Below the pieces are notes generated by a model. It was not told the DNA's origin and made no database searches. It worked only from the letters and a program-made list of their open reading frames with translations. Positions 34,602 to 43,689 of a stretch of 64,000 nt of DNA are shown in pieces. Source of the DNA: Amycolatopsis umgeniensis (GTDB lineage: Bacteria > Actinomycetota > Actinomycetes > Mycobacteriales > Pseudonocardiaceae); contig NZ_JACHMX010000001.1 of NCBI RefSeq assembly GCF_014205155.1, positions 4,340,001 through 4,404,000 of the forward strand, in the 5' to 3' direction. The position numbers were made by a program, and so were the translations under genes. How positions within the stretch are numbered: the first letter of the stretch is position 1; the number at the start of each line of letters is the position of its first letter.

Positions 34602-36146
34602 GTGTCCGACCAGACGACCCCGCCGGAGCGCGAGGCCCCGCTTTCCCTCACCCCGGGCGAACGGGTCATCCCGAGCTGGAACGAACCGTTCGTGGCCGCG
34701 GCCACCCGGCCGATCGGCGGTCCGCTCGGCGAACACGCCGCCGTGGGACGGCACTGGTTCTGGTCGCCGCAACGCGTCGGGCTGCTGCTGGCCTGCCTCG
34801 CGCTGCTGCTCTCGTGGTTCGGCAAGGCGTCCTGCATCCAGCAGTACACCGACGACTCCGGGATGAACCAGCTCGACTGGCGGGCGGGGCGCCCGTTCGT
34901 CGCGATGTGCTACTCGGACATCATCCCGCTCTACAGTTCCGAGCGGCTGAACGAATCCGACACCTTCCCGTACGTGACCTCATGGGTCGAGGACGAGGGA
35001 ACGGCGAAGGAGACCACGCGGTACATGGAGTACCCGGTCGCGACCGGGTTTTTCCAGTGGATCAACGCCAAGCTCACCGAGGCCTGGCTCTCGGTCGCGG
35101 AATCGGGCTGGCTGCCCGGCGCGCTCCCGGTCGCCGTCTACTTCAACATTTCGGCGCTCTGGCTCGCGCTGGCCTGGCTCGTCACGGTGTGGGCGACCGG
35201 CCGGTCGTTGAAACGCCGCCCGTGGGACGCGGTGCTGGTGGCGATCTCACCGCTGGTGCTGGTGCACACCTTCACCAACTTCGACGCCATCGCGACCGCC
35301 TTCACCGCGACGGCGTTGCTCGCCTGGGCCCGGCGACGGCCCGAGGTCGCGGGGTTCCTGCTCGGCCTCGGCGCGGCGGCGAAGCTGTATCCGCTGCTCC
35401 TGCTGATCCCGCTGTTCTTCCTGTGCCTGCGCGCGGGCAAGCTCAAACAGTGGGCGCTCGCCGCCGGGCTGGCCGTGGCGACGTTCGTGGTCGTCAACGT
35501 CCCGTTCGCGCTCGCCGCGCCGACCGGCTGGTGGGAGTTCTTCCGGCTCAACACGGTGCGCCCGATGGATCCGGACTCGCTCTACAACGTGTTCTCCCAC
35601 CTTTCCGGCTGGACCGGTTTCGACGGGAAACTCGCCGCGGGCCAGACGCCGGTCGTGCTCAACGCCGTCGTCGCGGTGCTGTTCCTCGCCGCCTGCGCCG
35701 GCATCGGGTACGTCACGCTGAAGGCACCGCGCCGTCCGCGGCTCGGCCAGCTCGCCTTCCTCGTGGTGGCCGCGTTCCTGCTGACCAACAAGGTGTGGAG
35801 CCCGCAGTACTCGCTGTGGCTCGTCCCGCTGGCGGTGCTCGCGATCCCGCGCTGGCGGCTGCTGCTCGGCTGGATGATCATCGACGCGCTGGTCTGGGCG
35901 CCGCGGATGATGTACTACCTCGGCGTCGATCACAAAGGCCTGCCGGAGGACTGGTTCCTCGGCACCGTCGTCGTCCGCGACCTCGCGGTGATCGGCCTGT
36001 GCGCGCTGGTGATCCGGGACATCTACCGGCCGCGCAAGGACCCCGTCCGCCTCGCCGGAGACGACGATCCGGTGGGTGGCTTCCTCGACGGGGCACCTGA
36101 CGCTAAGCGCGCTTCAACACCTCGGGCCCAGGACGTTCCAGCCTGA
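34602..36146 (+). CDS. GT87-type membrane glycosyltransferase (Rv0051-like)
   Basis: I chose GTG 34,602; the longer frame overlaps the ROK gene. The 514-aa integral membrane protein has about nine to eleven hydrophobic helices (for example FLLGLGAAAKLYPLLLLIPLF) and the TNFDAIATA loop after the second helix group, matching the DUF2029/GT87 polyprenol-phosphate-mannose-dependent mannosyltransferases. Its position after a class A PBP and before rpsF matches Rv0051 of M. tuberculosis. It probably adds a sugar to a cell envelope lipid or glycan. The last 44 bases overlap a convergent gene. Confidence 0.88.
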   Translation: MSDQTTPPEREAPLSLTPGERVIPSWNEPFVAAATRPIGGPLGEHAAVGRHWFWSPQRVGLLLACLALLLSWFGKASCIQQYTDDSGMNQLDWRAGRPFVAMCYSDIIPLYSSERLNESDTFPYVTSWVEDEGTAKETTRYMEYPVATGFFQWINAKLTEAWLSVAESGWLPGALPVAVYFNISALWLALAWLVTVWATGRSLKRRPWDAVLVAISPLVLVHTFTNFDAIATAFTATALLAWARRRPEVAGFLLGLGAAAKLYPLLLLIPLFFLCLRAGKLKQWALAAGLAVATFVVVNVPFALAAPTGWWEFFRLNTVRPMDPDSLYNVFSHLSGWTGFDGKLAAGQTPVVLNAVVAVLFLAACAGIGYVTLKAPRRPRLGQLAFLVVAAFLLTNKVWSPQYSLWLVPLAVLAIPRWRLLLGWMIIDALVWAPRMMYYLGVDHKGLPEDWFLGTVVVRDLAVIGLCALVIRDIYRPRKDPVRLAGDDDPVGGFLDGAPDAKRASTPRAQDVPA

Positions 36147-36441
36147 TCCGCTTGCCGAAGTCCTCGGCACCGAAGTCGCTGATCTGGACGACGACCGTTT
36201 CGGGCGAGGTCTCGACCAGACGGCAGGTGAACCAGTCCTCACCGTGTTTGACCGACCAGCGGTCGGCGAGGACGGCGAGCCCTTCGGCCTCCAGCAACGC
36301 GACGGAGTCGTCGAAGGCGGCCGGCCCGCCGAGCGGGTAGCCGAAAACGGTCAGTGCCTGCCAACGTGTGTCCGGCGCGGGGACGACGAAGCCGACGTGC
36401 TCGCCGTCCTCCGCCCGGTACACGGTCCGATTCTCGATCAT
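36103..36441 (-). CDS. Small conserved-looking protein of unknown function
   Basis: A 112-aa protein starting at ATG 36,441, chosen because the longer frame above it is a shadow. It has a beta-rich start (NRTVYRAEDGEHVGFVVPAP), TVFGYPLGGPAAFDDSV, and a charged C-terminal half (GEDWFTCRLVETSPETVVVQISD). No family recognised. Its 3' end overlaps the convergent GT87 gene. Confidence 0.65.
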   Translation of the reverse strand: MIENRTVYRAEDGEHVGFVVPAPDTRWQALTVFGYPLGGPAAFDDSVALLEAEGLAVLADRWSVKHGEDWFTCRLVETSPETVVVQISDFGAEDFGKRIRLERPGPEVLKRA

Positions 36442-36485
36442 GCGGATCAGGGTCGACCCTCTCGTGGCGGGAGGGTCAAGCCGAT

Positions 36486-36995
36486 TCAGCGGACGGTGTA
36501 GCCGCCCGTGGTCGTCGGGAAGAACGGCACCGGTCCGGTGCACGGCAGGACGTCGTGCTCGATTCCGCCGTAAGCCCAGCTCCAGCCGATCCGATCGTGG
36601 CCGCGCGGCACGTCCTGCACCGAGAAACCGACTCGACGCCCGACGACGTCCACCGGGAGGCCGGGGATGTCGGCACGTTCGATCACGCCGGTCAGGATGG
36701 CGAGGTCGCCCGCGCGGGCGACGCAGTCGACCCGGCCGTCGAAGTCGGCGACGAGTTTCCCGTCCTTGGTCTGATGATTCACGTGGAACCGGCCCGAGGA
36801 TTTGCCGGGCTCGCCGAAAGCGGCGAAGTCGAAGCGGACCGGGTCGTTGTCGTAGCCGGGGAACGTCAGCGGTCCGCCCGCCGATCCCAAGACGACCGAA
36901 CCCTGCTTCGGCGCCGCACTCGCCTGCGTCGCCCCCAGCGTGCCCGCCACGACGGCGAACATGGCGACAGCGGCGATCTTCGACTTGATGTTCAT
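36486..36995 (-). CDS. Secreted protein of unknown function
   Basis: I chose ATG 36,995, behind GGAGGGAAAGCC. The 169-aa protein has a signal peptide (MNIKSKIAAVAMFAVVAGTLG, cleaved near ASA-AP) and a soluble, strand-rich domain with PVRFDFAAFGEPGKSSGRFH and RVDCVARAGDLAILTGVIE. Two Cys residues could form a disulphide. No family motif was recognised; the pattern resembles small secreted actinobacterial proteins of unknown role. Confidence 0.75.
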   Translation of the reverse strand: MNIKSKIAAVAMFAVVAGTLGATQASAAPKQGSVVLGSAGGPLTFPGYDNDPVRFDFAAFGEPGKSSGRFHVNHQTKDGKLVADFDGRVDCVARAGDLAILTGVIERADIPGLPVDVVGRRVGFSVQDVPRGHDRIGWSWAYGGIEHDVLPCTGPVPFFPTTTGGYTVR

Positions 36996-37107
36996 GGCTT
37001 TCCCTCCAGTGCCAGGACCGTCCTGGTGGAAACGAGCCTTCCGGCCCGCGACCGTCCGGCCCTCCCGCTGAGGAGGGAAGGAGCTCCCGCTTGAGTAGCC
37101 TGCGCGC

Positions 37108-37584
37108 ATGGCGTTCCATCTGGCGCACGGCACGGTCGTGTACCGCACCACGACGTTGCACGGGTACTCCGCGATCACCATGGTCGAGCGCTTCACGGGA
37201 GCCCGCTGGGACCTCGCGGCGGAGGTGCCGCGCGACGCCGAAGAACTCACCGACGACGCCGTGCGGGAAATGCTGGGGGAGGCCGCCGACGAGCCCAGCC
37301 GGTTCGCGCTCGCCCCGGAAACCGGCGCGGCAGGCGGCTTGAACGCGCGGCTGGCCCAGCTGGATTCGATGATCGACACCACGGTGATGTGGCTGCGGTC
37401 GACCGCTGTCGGCACCGACGCCGAGCTGGCCTGGGCCCGCTACCAGTCGTCGGACTACGACTACGAACTCGACACCCGCGAGGCGCTACGCGACACCGCG
37501 GCGCTCGTGTCCCAGATGGTCAAGCAGCGCACCTTGCTCGCGGCGCGTGCCGAGATGCGGCGCCGAAAGAGCGAGGACGACTGA
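37108..37584 (+). CDS. Cytoplasmic protein of unknown function
   Basis: A 158-aa protein starting at ATG 37,108 without a clear ribosome site. It opens with a short strand-rich part (HGTVVYRTTTLHGYSAITMV) and continues as charged helices (LNARLAQLDSMIDTTVMWLR, then REALRDTAALVSQMVKQRTL) that may form a coiled coil. No family recognised. It is followed by a strong bidirectional terminator. Confidence 0.65.
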   Translation: MAFHLAHGTVVYRTTTLHGYSAITMVERFTGARWDLAAEVPRDAEELTDDAVREMLGEAADEPSRFALAPETGAAGGLNARLAQLDSMIDTTVMWLRSTAVGTDAELAWARYQSSDYDYELDTREALRDTAALVSQMVKQRTLLAARAEMRRRKSEDD

Positions 37585-37632
37585 CGCGTTTGGTCCTCTG
37601 AATGCGTGGGCTCATCCAGAGGACCAAACGCG
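37585..37632. terminator. Bidirectional hairpin terminator
   Basis: CGCGTTTGGTCCTCTG (37,585-37,600) is perfectly complementary to 37,617-37,632 across a 16-base loop. It separates two convergent genes. Confidence 0.8.
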
Positions 37633-37637
37633 GAAGG

Positions 37638-38417
37638 TCAGGCGGAGGCGACGCGTTCGCGGAGGTAGGCGATGTCGGCGGCCTGACCGTCGGCCGGGGT
37701 CTCGACGATCACCGGAGCGCCGGCCTCGGCCGCGACCGCGGCCAGCACCTCGGGGTCGATCGTGCCGTCGCCGCCGACGACGTTGGCGTGCCTGTCCCTG
37801 GTGGAACCGAACTCGTCGCGCGAATTGTTGAGGTGCACCAGGTCGATCCGGCCCGTGATGGCCTTGACCTTCTTGACCGCCTCGCTCAGGTCCCAGCCCG
37901 CCGCGTACGCGTGGCAGGTGTCGAAACAGAAGCCCGCGCCGAATTCGCCGACCTTGTCCCACAGCCGGGCGATCGTGTCGAGGTCGCGGGTCATCGCGCT
38001 GTCGCCGCCCGCTGTGTTCTCGATCAGGATTGGCACGGCGAAGCCGCCCTTCTCCTGCTCACGCTCGAAAAGCTTGCGCCAATTGACGAGGCCTTCTTCG
38101 ACGTCTTCCGAAGAACCGACGTGGCCGCCGTGTACGACGAGCCCTTTCGCGCCGATCTCGGCCGCGCCGTTCGCGTGCTGCGTGACGTTCTTCCGCGACG
38201 GGATGCGGATGCGGTTGTTCAGTGACGCCACGTTGATCAGGTACGGCGAGTGGATGAACACCTCGACCGGCGATTCTTTGATCGCCTCGCCGTGCGGGTG
38301 GGGTTTGGGAGCCTTCCAGCCCTGCGGGTCGGAAAGGAAGAACTGGAGGACCTCGGCTTCGCGTTCGGCGACCGCGGAGAGGGGATCGTCGTCGCGGACA
38401 TGGGCACCGATTTTCAT
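37638..38417 (-). CDS. nfo: Deoxyribonuclease IV (endonuclease IV)
   Basis: A 259-aa zinc-dependent AP endonuclease that cuts DNA 5' to abasic sites. It keeps the family's metal-binding segments: IGAHV at the start, VVHGGHVGS, LIENTAGG (Glu), FCFDTCHAYAAGWD (Asp and His) and VHLNNSRDEFGSTRDRHANV. The TIM-barrel length matches the family. It stands alone, in the opposite direction to the upstream gene. Confidence 0.95.
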   Translation of the reverse strand: MKIGAHVRDDDPLSAVAEREAEVLQFFLSDPQGWKAPKPHPHGEAIKESPVEVFIHSPYLINVASLNNRIRIPSRKNVTQHANGAAEIGAKGLVVHGGHVGSSEDVEEGLVNWRKLFEREQEKGGFAVPILIENTAGGDSAMTRDLDTIARLWDKVGEFGAGFCFDTCHAYAAGWDLSEAVKKVKAITGRIDLVHLNNSRDEFGSTRDRHANVVGGDGTIDPEVLAAVAAEAGAPVIVETPADGQAADIAYLRERVASA

Positions 38418-38537
38418 GCTGGCAACTTACCCGCGCCGGTTTCTCCCCGGCGCGGGCCGGATGGTCACGCTCGTGGGGTAGCGTGAGCGCGTTCCGTTAA
38501 AACCGCGTTGGGTCTTGAGAGGCGGAGGACGAACTCG

Positions 38538-39332
38538 ATGGGGAAGACTGCCGGGCGGATCACGGCACTGGGTTTCGCACTTTCGGTTTCGGCCGGACTC
38601 GCGTTCCCGGCGATCGCGATGGCCGCGGAACCGAATCCGACCCTTTCCGGCGATTGCGCCTCGACGCTGCAGAACGGGAAGTCCGCCAACGGCCTCGTTC
38701 TCGACGCGGGCGCCCCGCTCAACTCGCCCGAGGCCTTGACGGTCGGTTTGGACTCGAAGGCCAAGACGGCCGAGGGCCGGAAGCCGCTGCTTTCGCTGCC
38801 GGTCGGCGACCTGGTCAAGGCGACCGGACTCACCGACAACGCGGTCGGCGACCTCGCGGCGAAGGGCGTCTGCCCGCCCGCGCAGGGTGTGGTGAACGCG
38901 GTCGGCAACCTGACCCAGGGCGTCGCGGACGAGCTTCCGATCCCGCCGGACCCCGGCCCGCAGCCGCCGACCCCCGGGCCGAACCCGCCGCAGCCCCAGC
39001 CTCCGAAGCCGGGCCAGCCCGGCGGACCGGGCAGTGAACTCCCGGTCGAGACCGGCCCGGGTTCCTCCACCGGCATCGGCGGCGACTCGATCGCGGGCGT
39101 CATCAGCAACGCGGCCTTGCTGCCCGGCAACTTCGTCCAGGCGCCGGTGATCACCGAGATCATCCCCGGCGAGGTGCCGCCGCCCACCGTCGACGAGAAG
39201 GACACCGGCCAGGCGCAGGCCATTCAAGCGCCGGTGGCCCCGGCGAAGCTGCCGCTGCTGCTCGCGGTGCTGGCGCTGGCCGTCGTCGCCGCGGCACTGG
39301 TCCGTGCCTGGCTGCGGGGCAAGCCCGCCTGA
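38538..39332 (+). CDS. Secreted, membrane-anchored protein, tandem paralogue 1
   Basis: I chose ATG 38,538. The 264-aa protein has a signal peptide (LGFALSVSAGLAFPAIAMA), a soluble domain, a long Pro-rich linker (around residues 135-170), and a C-terminal single transmembrane helix (KLPLLLAVLALAVVAAALVR) ending in basic residues. It is the first of three neighbours that share the signal peptide, linker and C-terminal anchor. Function unknown; the layout fits surface proteins displayed through the cell wall. Confidence 0.75.
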   Translation: MGKTAGRITALGFALSVSAGLAFPAIAMAAEPNPTLSGDCASTLQNGKSANGLVLDAGAPLNSPEALTVGLDSKAKTAEGRKPLLSLPVGDLVKATGLTDNAVGDLAAKGVCPPAQGVVNAVGNLTQGVADELPIPPDPGPQPPTPGPNPPQPQPPKPGQPGGPGSELPVETGPGSSTGIGGDSIAGVISNAALLPGNFVQAPVITEIIPGEVPPPTVDEKDTGQAQAIQAPVAPAKLPLLLAVLALAVVAAALVRAWLRGKPA

Positions 39333-39344
39333 TCTTCACCCTCG

Positions 39345-39397
39345 GTGACGCCCGCTTCCACTCGAATGCCTGACCTCATCGAGTGAGCGGGCGTTAC
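39345..39397 (+). terminator. Long hairpin between paralogues 1 and 2
   Basis: GTGACGCCCGC (39,345-39,355) pairs with 39,387-39,397 with one G-U, and CACTCGA (39,359-39,365) pairs with TCGAGTG (39,379-39,385) inside it. The hairpin follows the first paralogue and probably terminates its transcript. Confidence 0.6.
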
Positions 39398-39456
39398 TTG
39401 TCTCCATTAGCGTCGTTGTGCAGGTAGGTGAACCCGACGACGGAGGAGTCGAAGGC

Positions 39457-40359
39457 ATGCGCGAACGGACACGGAGGGCGACAGCCCTGGGTGCCTCGGC
39501 CTTCATTCTCGCGGGCTCGGCCGCCCTCGCCATGCCCGGCACGGCCGCCGCCGCCGAGACCAAGACCGCCGTCTGCGGCGGTTCGGTGACCGCGAAGACC
39601 GGCGACAAGATCCTCGGGAAGACGCCGTTGCTCGGCATCCCGCTCGACCTCGGTCACGCCGGCCCGGTCTCCGGGATCCTCACCGGCACGATCAACGCGC
39701 TGCTCGGCACGGTCTGCAAGGTGACGGTGACCGTGGTGAACGCCGTGGTCGCGCCGGTCCCGGTCATCGGCGCACCCGCCGCGGAAGCGCTGAACGGCGC
39801 CGTCACCGGCACTCACGACGCGCTGACCGGTGCCGGCAAACCCGCCCCCGGCACCCAGCCCCAGCCAGGGAAACCCGGCCCCGGCACCCCCGGCGCGGGC
39901 AACCCGCAGACGGGCGGCCCCGGCGGTACCCCGGCACAGGGCGGCAACCCGGCGACCGGCCCCGGCATCCCGGCGGCGAACAGCCCGCTGCTGCCCGGCA
40001 CCTTCACCCCGAACTTCGGCGGCCTTCCTTGGGGTGTCAGCACGGGCTACGCCCCGATGCGCGACTACAGCTCCATCCCGATGGCGATGGCGGGTCTCTT
40101 CAGCCCCTCGCCCGGCCTTCGGTACGGCGGTCAGATCCCGGGTTACGCGCCGCAGTTCGGCATCACCGCCGAGGGTGAGAACGCCACCGGCAACCCGGAC
40201 ATCCAGAACGCGGGACAGGCCGAGGCGCTACCGAGCGTGAGCGATGGATTCACTCAAGACGGGAAACTGCCGCTGCTGATCGCCGTTTTGGCACTCTCCG
40301 GAGTCAGCGCTGGGCTCGTCCGCACCTGGGTCCTCCGCCGAATGGCCGCTACAAGTTAG
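39457..40359 (+). CDS. Secreted, membrane-anchored protein, tandem paralogue 2
   Basis: I chose ATG 39,457 behind GGAGG. The 300-aa protein has a signal peptide (LGASAFILAGSAALAMPG), one Cys pair in the early domain, a Pro/Gly-rich linker, a YAPMRDYSSIPMA motif before the end, and the shared C-terminal anchor (KLPLLIAVLALSGVSAGLVR followed by TWVLRRM). Part of a three-gene paralogous set. Function unknown. Confidence 0.75.
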   Translation: MRERTRRATALGASAFILAGSAALAMPGTAAAAETKTAVCGGSVTAKTGDKILGKTPLLGIPLDLGHAGPVSGILTGTINALLGTVCKVTVTVVNAVVAPVPVIGAPAAEALNGAVTGTHDALTGAGKPAPGTQPQPGKPGPGTPGAGNPQTGGPGGTPAQGGNPATGPGIPAANSPLLPGTFTPNFGGLPWGVSTGYAPMRDYSSIPMAMAGLFSPSPGLRYGGQIPGYAPQFGITAEGENATGNPDIQNAGQAEALPSVSDGFTQDGKLPLLIAVLALSGVSAGLVRTWVLRRMAATS

Positions 40360-40480
40360 GCCTACCGCCTAGTATCTTTCTGGTCACTCCCTCGTTATCC
40401 CCGTTGGCAGTGCTTTTCCCCCTGGTGAAAACCAGATGCACCGCCTGACGCCCCCACCGACCCGGAGGATCGCGCTCGTG

Positions 40481-41368
40481 CGGAAGACCACCATCTGGCA
40501 GACCACCCGCAAGGCGCTCACCGTCACCGCACTCGCGACCATGGTCACCGGTGGCGCGCTCTTGACGGCGGGCACCGCCTCGGCGGCCACCACGCTGGCG
40601 AACGCCTGCGGCGGCACCGTCAACGGCGGGATGAGCGACACCGTCGCGATCACCGGCTCGTCGGTCAAGGAACTGGTGCGAGCGGGCGCGAAGGAAGCGG
40701 GCACGCTGGCCCTCTACGACGTCGCCGCGAACGACATCGCCAAGGTCAACACCATCTCCGTCGGCTCCGTCCCGAACGCCGCGGGCGGCACGATCGACGG
40801 CAAGACGATCGGCGCGGCCGTGCGGCAGGCGGTCAAGGAGACCAAGTCCTGGGGTCTCGGCCTGAACCCGGACAAGACGCTGAGTTCGATCGAGCACAAG
40901 GTCGCCGGCAGCTGCGGCCTGACCACGGTCGCCACGAACTACGTCGCGCCGACGCTGCCCACCCCGGGCACCACCTCGCCGCAGCAGGGCGGCACCGGCG
41001 GGAGCACCAACGGCGCCCCGTCGTCCTCGAACCTGCTCCCCGGCGGCAGCAACGGCACCGGCTACGCCCCGCCGCGCGACTACGGCAACCTGCCGGTCGC
41101 GCAGCCGGGTGTCGCGGTGGCGCCGGGCGTCCGCTACCCGGCCAACAGCCCGCTTCCCGGTGAGGGTGGCCCGCAGTACGGCCTTCCCGGCGCCGACGGC
41201 CAGGCCGGACAGGGCACCGACGTCCGCAACGCGGGCAACGCCGAAGCCCTCGCGACCGACGGCATGCCCGGTGGCGACGTCCAGCTGCCCATGCTGCTCG
41301 CGGTCCTCGTCCTCGCCGGCGTGACCGCCGCGCTGGTCCGCACCTGGGTCCTGCGCCGCGTCTCCTGA
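40481..41368 (+). CDS. Secreted, membrane-anchored protein, tandem paralogue 3
   Basis: I chose GTG 40,481 with GGAGG ten bases upstream. The 295-aa protein has a signal peptide (ALTVTALATMVTGGALLTAG), two Cys residues, a Gly/Ser/Thr linker, YAPPRDYGNLPVA (matching paralogue 2), and the shared anchor (QLPMLLAVLVLAGVTAALVR, then TWVLRRVS). It is followed by the rpsF operon. Function unknown. Confidence 0.75.
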   Translation, partial: RKTTIWQTTRKALTVTALATMVTGGALLTAGTASAATTLANACGGTVNGGMSDTVAITGSSVKELVRAGAKEAGTLALYDVAANDIAKVNTISVGSVPNAAGGTIDGKTIGAAVRQAVKETKSWGLGLNPDKTLSSIEHKVAGSCGLTTVATNYVAPTLPTPGTTSPQQGGTGGSTNGAPSSSNLLPGGSNGTGYAPPRDYGNLPVAQPGVAVAPGVRYPANSPLPGEGGPQYGLPGADGQAGQGTDVRNAGNAEALATDGMPGGDVQLPMLLAVLVLAGVTAALVRTWVLRRVS

Positions 41369-41393
41369 CCTGAGGCGAAGGCTCCGAACACCC

Positions 41394-41442
41394 CCAGGTA
41401 CGCTTACCTGGACAAACCCTCCTGCCACGGACAGTCCGTGGC
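41394..41442 (+). promoter_or_regulatory. Two hairpins in the rpsF leader
   Basis: CCAGGTA (41,394-41,400) pairs with TACCTGG (41,405-41,411), and GCCACGGA (41,424-41,431) pairs with TCCGTGGC (41,435-41,442). They precede the rpsF ribosome site AGGAGGT. Many bacteria autoregulate rpsF-rpsR through an S6:S18-binding leader RNA; these hairpins may be part of one, but I cannot match the exact binding motif. Confidence 0.4.
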
Positions 41443-41468
41443 CGCGAGCCCATAGGAGGTGAGTGGTT

Positions 41469-41789
41469 GTGTCACGCCATTACGAGGTAATGGTCATCCT
41501 TGACCCCACGCTCGACGAGCGCACGGTCGCCCCCACGCTGGACACTTTCCTCAACGTCATCCGCACTTCGGGCGGAAGCGTCGAGAAGGTCGACGTCTGG
41601 GGCCGTCGCCGGCTCTCCTACGAGATCAAGAAGCACGCCGAGGGCATCTACGCGCTCCTCGACCTGAACTCCAGCTTCGAAGCGGTCAAGGAGCTGGACC
41701 GTCAGCTCTCGCTGCAGGAGACCGTGCTCCGCACCAAGGTCATGCGCCGCGAGATCAAGCGCGCCGCTGCCGTCGCCGCCAAGGCCTGA
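41469..41789 (+). CDS. rpsF: Small ribosomal subunit protein bS6
   Basis: A 106-aa protein ([20 protein letters not shown]) with the full bS6 fold pattern, including [22 protein letters not shown] chose GTG 41,469, eight bases behind AGGAGGT, over the GTG two codons earlier. It binds 16S rRNA with bS18 in the platform of the 30S subunit. First gene of the conserved rpsF-ssb-rpsR-rplI operon. Confidence 0.96.
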   Translation: MSRHYEVMVILDPTLDERTVAPTLDTFLNVIRTSGGSVEKVDVWGRRRLSYEIKKHAEGIYALLDLNSSFEAVKELDRQLSLQETVLRTKVMRREIKRAAAVAAKA

Positions 41790-41806
41790 GCCGAAGGACT
41801 TTCCCG

Positions 41807-42319
41807 ATGGCTGGAGACACCGTCATCACGGTGATCGGCAACCTCACGTCCGACCCGGAGCTTCGCTTCACCCCTTCCGGTGCGGCGGTCGCGAACTTCA
41901 CCGTCGCGTCCACCCCGCGCACGCTGGACAAGCAGTCCGGTGAGTGGAAGGACGGCGAGGCCCTGTTCCTGCGCTGCAACATCTGGCGTCAGGCGGCCGA
42001 GAACGTCGCCGAGTCGCTGACCCGCGGCGCGCGAGTCGTCGTGCAGGGGCGCCTCAAGCAGCGGTCTTTCGAGACCAAGGAAGGCGAGAAGCGCACCGTC
42101 GTCGAGCTCGAGGTCGATGAAATCGGCCCCTCGCTGCGTTACGCCACCGCCAAGGTGAACAAGGTCAGCCGTGGCACCGGTGGCGGTGGAGGCGGCGGCT
42201 TCGGTGGCGGCGGCGGTGGTGGCCAGAGCGGCCCGCCCGCCGACGACCCGTGGGGCTCCGCTCCGCCCGCCGGTGGCGGCGGCGGTGGCGGTGGCTTCTC
42301 CGACGAGCCGCCCTTCTAG
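41807..42319 (+). CDS. ssb: Single-stranded DNA-binding protein
   Basis: A 170-aa SSB. The OB fold spans residues 1-115 ([20 protein letters not shown], then [18 protein letters not shown]), followed by a Gly-rich linker and the conserved acidic tip ending DEPPF that recruits partner proteins. It protects single-stranded DNA during replication and repair. It lies 17 bp after rpsF in the operon. Confidence 0.97.
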   Translation: MAGDTVITVIGNLTSDPELRFTPSGAAVANFTVASTPRTLDKQSGEWKDGEALFLRCNIWRQAAENVAESLTRGARVVVQGRLKQRSFETKEGEKRTVVELEVDEIGPSLRYATAKVNKVSRGTGGGGGGGFGGGGGGGQSGPPADDPWGSAPPAGGGGGGGGFSDEPPF

Positions 42320-42395
42320 CCAGGCGCTCCACCGCGGGCTCCGGCCCGCGAGACGCCTCGACACAACCACTACGTAGGAATTCAGGAGTAAAACC

Positions 42396-42644
42396 GTGGC
42401 CAAGCCACCCATCCGCAAGCCCAAGAAGAAGGTCTGCGTGTTCTGCAAGGCCGAGAAGAAGGGCCGCCCGGAGAACATCGACTACAAGGACACCAACCTG
42501 CTTCGGAAGTACATCTCCGACCGCGGGAAGATCCGTGCCCGTCGAGTGACCGGCAACTGCAGCCAGCACCAGCGTGACATCGCCATCGCGGTCAAGAACT
42601 CCCGCGAAATGGCGCTGCTGCCCTACACCTCGACCGCACGCTAA
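42396..42644 (+). CDS. rpsR: Small ribosomal subunit protein bS18
   Basis: An 82-aa protein ([20 protein letters not shown]) with the CxxC pair and the later Cys of the zinc-binding (C+) form, and the signature [20 protein letters not shown]. It pairs with bS6 in the 30S platform. Strong ribosome site (AGGAGT) just upstream. Confidence 0.96.
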   Translation: MAKPPIRKPKKKVCVFCKAEKKGRPENIDYKDTNLLRKYISDRGKIRARRVTGNCSQHQRDIAIAVKNSREMALLPYTSTAR

Positions 42645-42656
42645 GGAGGCACGTCA

Positions 42657-43112
42657 ATGGCGAAGATCATTCTCACCACCGACGTCGCCAACCTCGGTGG
42701 GCCCGGCGACATCGTCGAGGTCAAAGACGGCTACGCGCGCAACTACCTGCTCCCCCGCGGCTACGCCATCGTGGCCACCAAGGGCGCGGAGAAGAACGTG
42801 CGCACGATCAAGCGGGCGCAGGAGAGCCGTCGCATCCGCGACCTCGACCACGCCAAGGAGATCAAGGCGACCCTGGAAGGCCTCGGCGCCATCCAGCTGA
42901 GCGGCAAGGCGGCCGAGGGCTCGAAGAAGCTCTTCGGTTCGATCACCACCGCCGAGATCGTGGACGCGATCAAGGCCGCGGGTGGCCCGCTGCTCGACAA
43001 GCGCGTCATCGAGCTGAAGGACCACATCAAGACCGTGGGCAAGCACTCGGTCGGCGCCCGTCTGCACCCCGACGTCCGCGTCGACGTGCGGCTCGAGGTC
43101 AAGGCCAAGTAA
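42657..43112 (+). CDS. rplI: Large ribosomal subunit protein bL9
   Basis: A 151-aa protein with the bL9 start (KIILTTDVANLGGPGDIVEV) and the NYLLPRGYA rRNA-binding loop, followed by the helical connector and C-terminal domain. It spans the L1 stalk base of the 50S subunit. Last gene of the rpsF operon; a perfect hairpin terminator follows. Confidence 0.97.
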   Translation: MAKIILTTDVANLGGPGDIVEVKDGYARNYLLPRGYAIVATKGAEKNVRTIKRAQESRRIRDLDHAKEIKATLEGLGAIQLSGKAAEGSKKLFGSITTAEIVDAIKAAGGPLLDKRVIELKDHIKTVGKHSVGARLHPDVRVDVRLEVKAK

Positions 43113-43123
43113 CACCGCTTCGC

Positions 43124-43166
43124 CAAAGGGCGGGACGTCTCCTTCACGGAGGTGTCCCGCCCTTTG
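43124..43166 (+). terminator. Intrinsic terminator after rplI
   Basis: CAAAGGGCGGGAC (43,124-43,136) pairs perfectly with 43,154-43,166. It closes the rpsF-ssb-rpsR-rplI operon. Confidence 0.85.
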
Positions 43167-43278
43167 CTTTCCGCGGAACCTCGCGGCCGCGGACTGCGTC
43201 TGAGCCCTTGACGGGGGATCAAGGCATTATGAGACTCGACATTTGAGGCACGGGGACTCAAAAGGGGATCTGGAACCA

Positions 43279-43689
43279 ATGGCTTACGACAGCAACGCCG
43301 AGCAGAACCGGCAGGAGAAGGTCACGGTGTCCGCGCCGGCCAACCCGGACAAGGCGCCCTCGACGTCGGGCGGAGGTGGCGGCGGGTTCGCCTTCGACAA
43401 GGACAAGATCGACGGCATCATCAAGAAGTGGACGGACCTGCAGGTCGAGCTCAAGAAGGACTACGCCGACGCGAACCTGATGGCGAACGTCAAGGCGCCC
43501 GGCAAGGAGTTCGCGAGCGGCGACTGGGAGAAGCTCGCCAACCCGTCCGGGAAGGCGTTCCTGGAGCAGAACCAGAAGATGCAGGACTACGTCAAGAACT
43601 ACATCGACCAGCTGACCGCCGCCAAGCAGAAGATCGCCACGAACGAGGCCGAGACGCAGGCCTCGCTCAACAAGCACAAGGCCGTGTGA
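43279..43689 (+). CDS. Small ESX/WXG-like protein
   Basis: I chose ATG 43,279 behind GGGGATC. The 136-aa protein is largely helical (residues about 45-136, FDKDKIDGIIKKWTDLQVEL and later FLEQNQKMQDYVKNYIDQL) with a Gly-rich hinge at 35-42 and an SGDWEKL turn. The two-helix hairpin build and its neighbours (a PPE-like protein and EspG) suggest a type VII-secreted small partner. It overlaps the next gene by one base (TGATG). Confidence 0.6.
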   Translation: MAYDSNAEQNRQEKVTVSAPANPDKAPSTSGGGGGGFAFDKDKIDGIIKKWTDLQVELKKDYADANLMANVKAPGKEFASGDWEKLANPSGKAFLEQNQKMQDYVKNYIDQLTAAKQKIATNEAETQASLNKHKAV

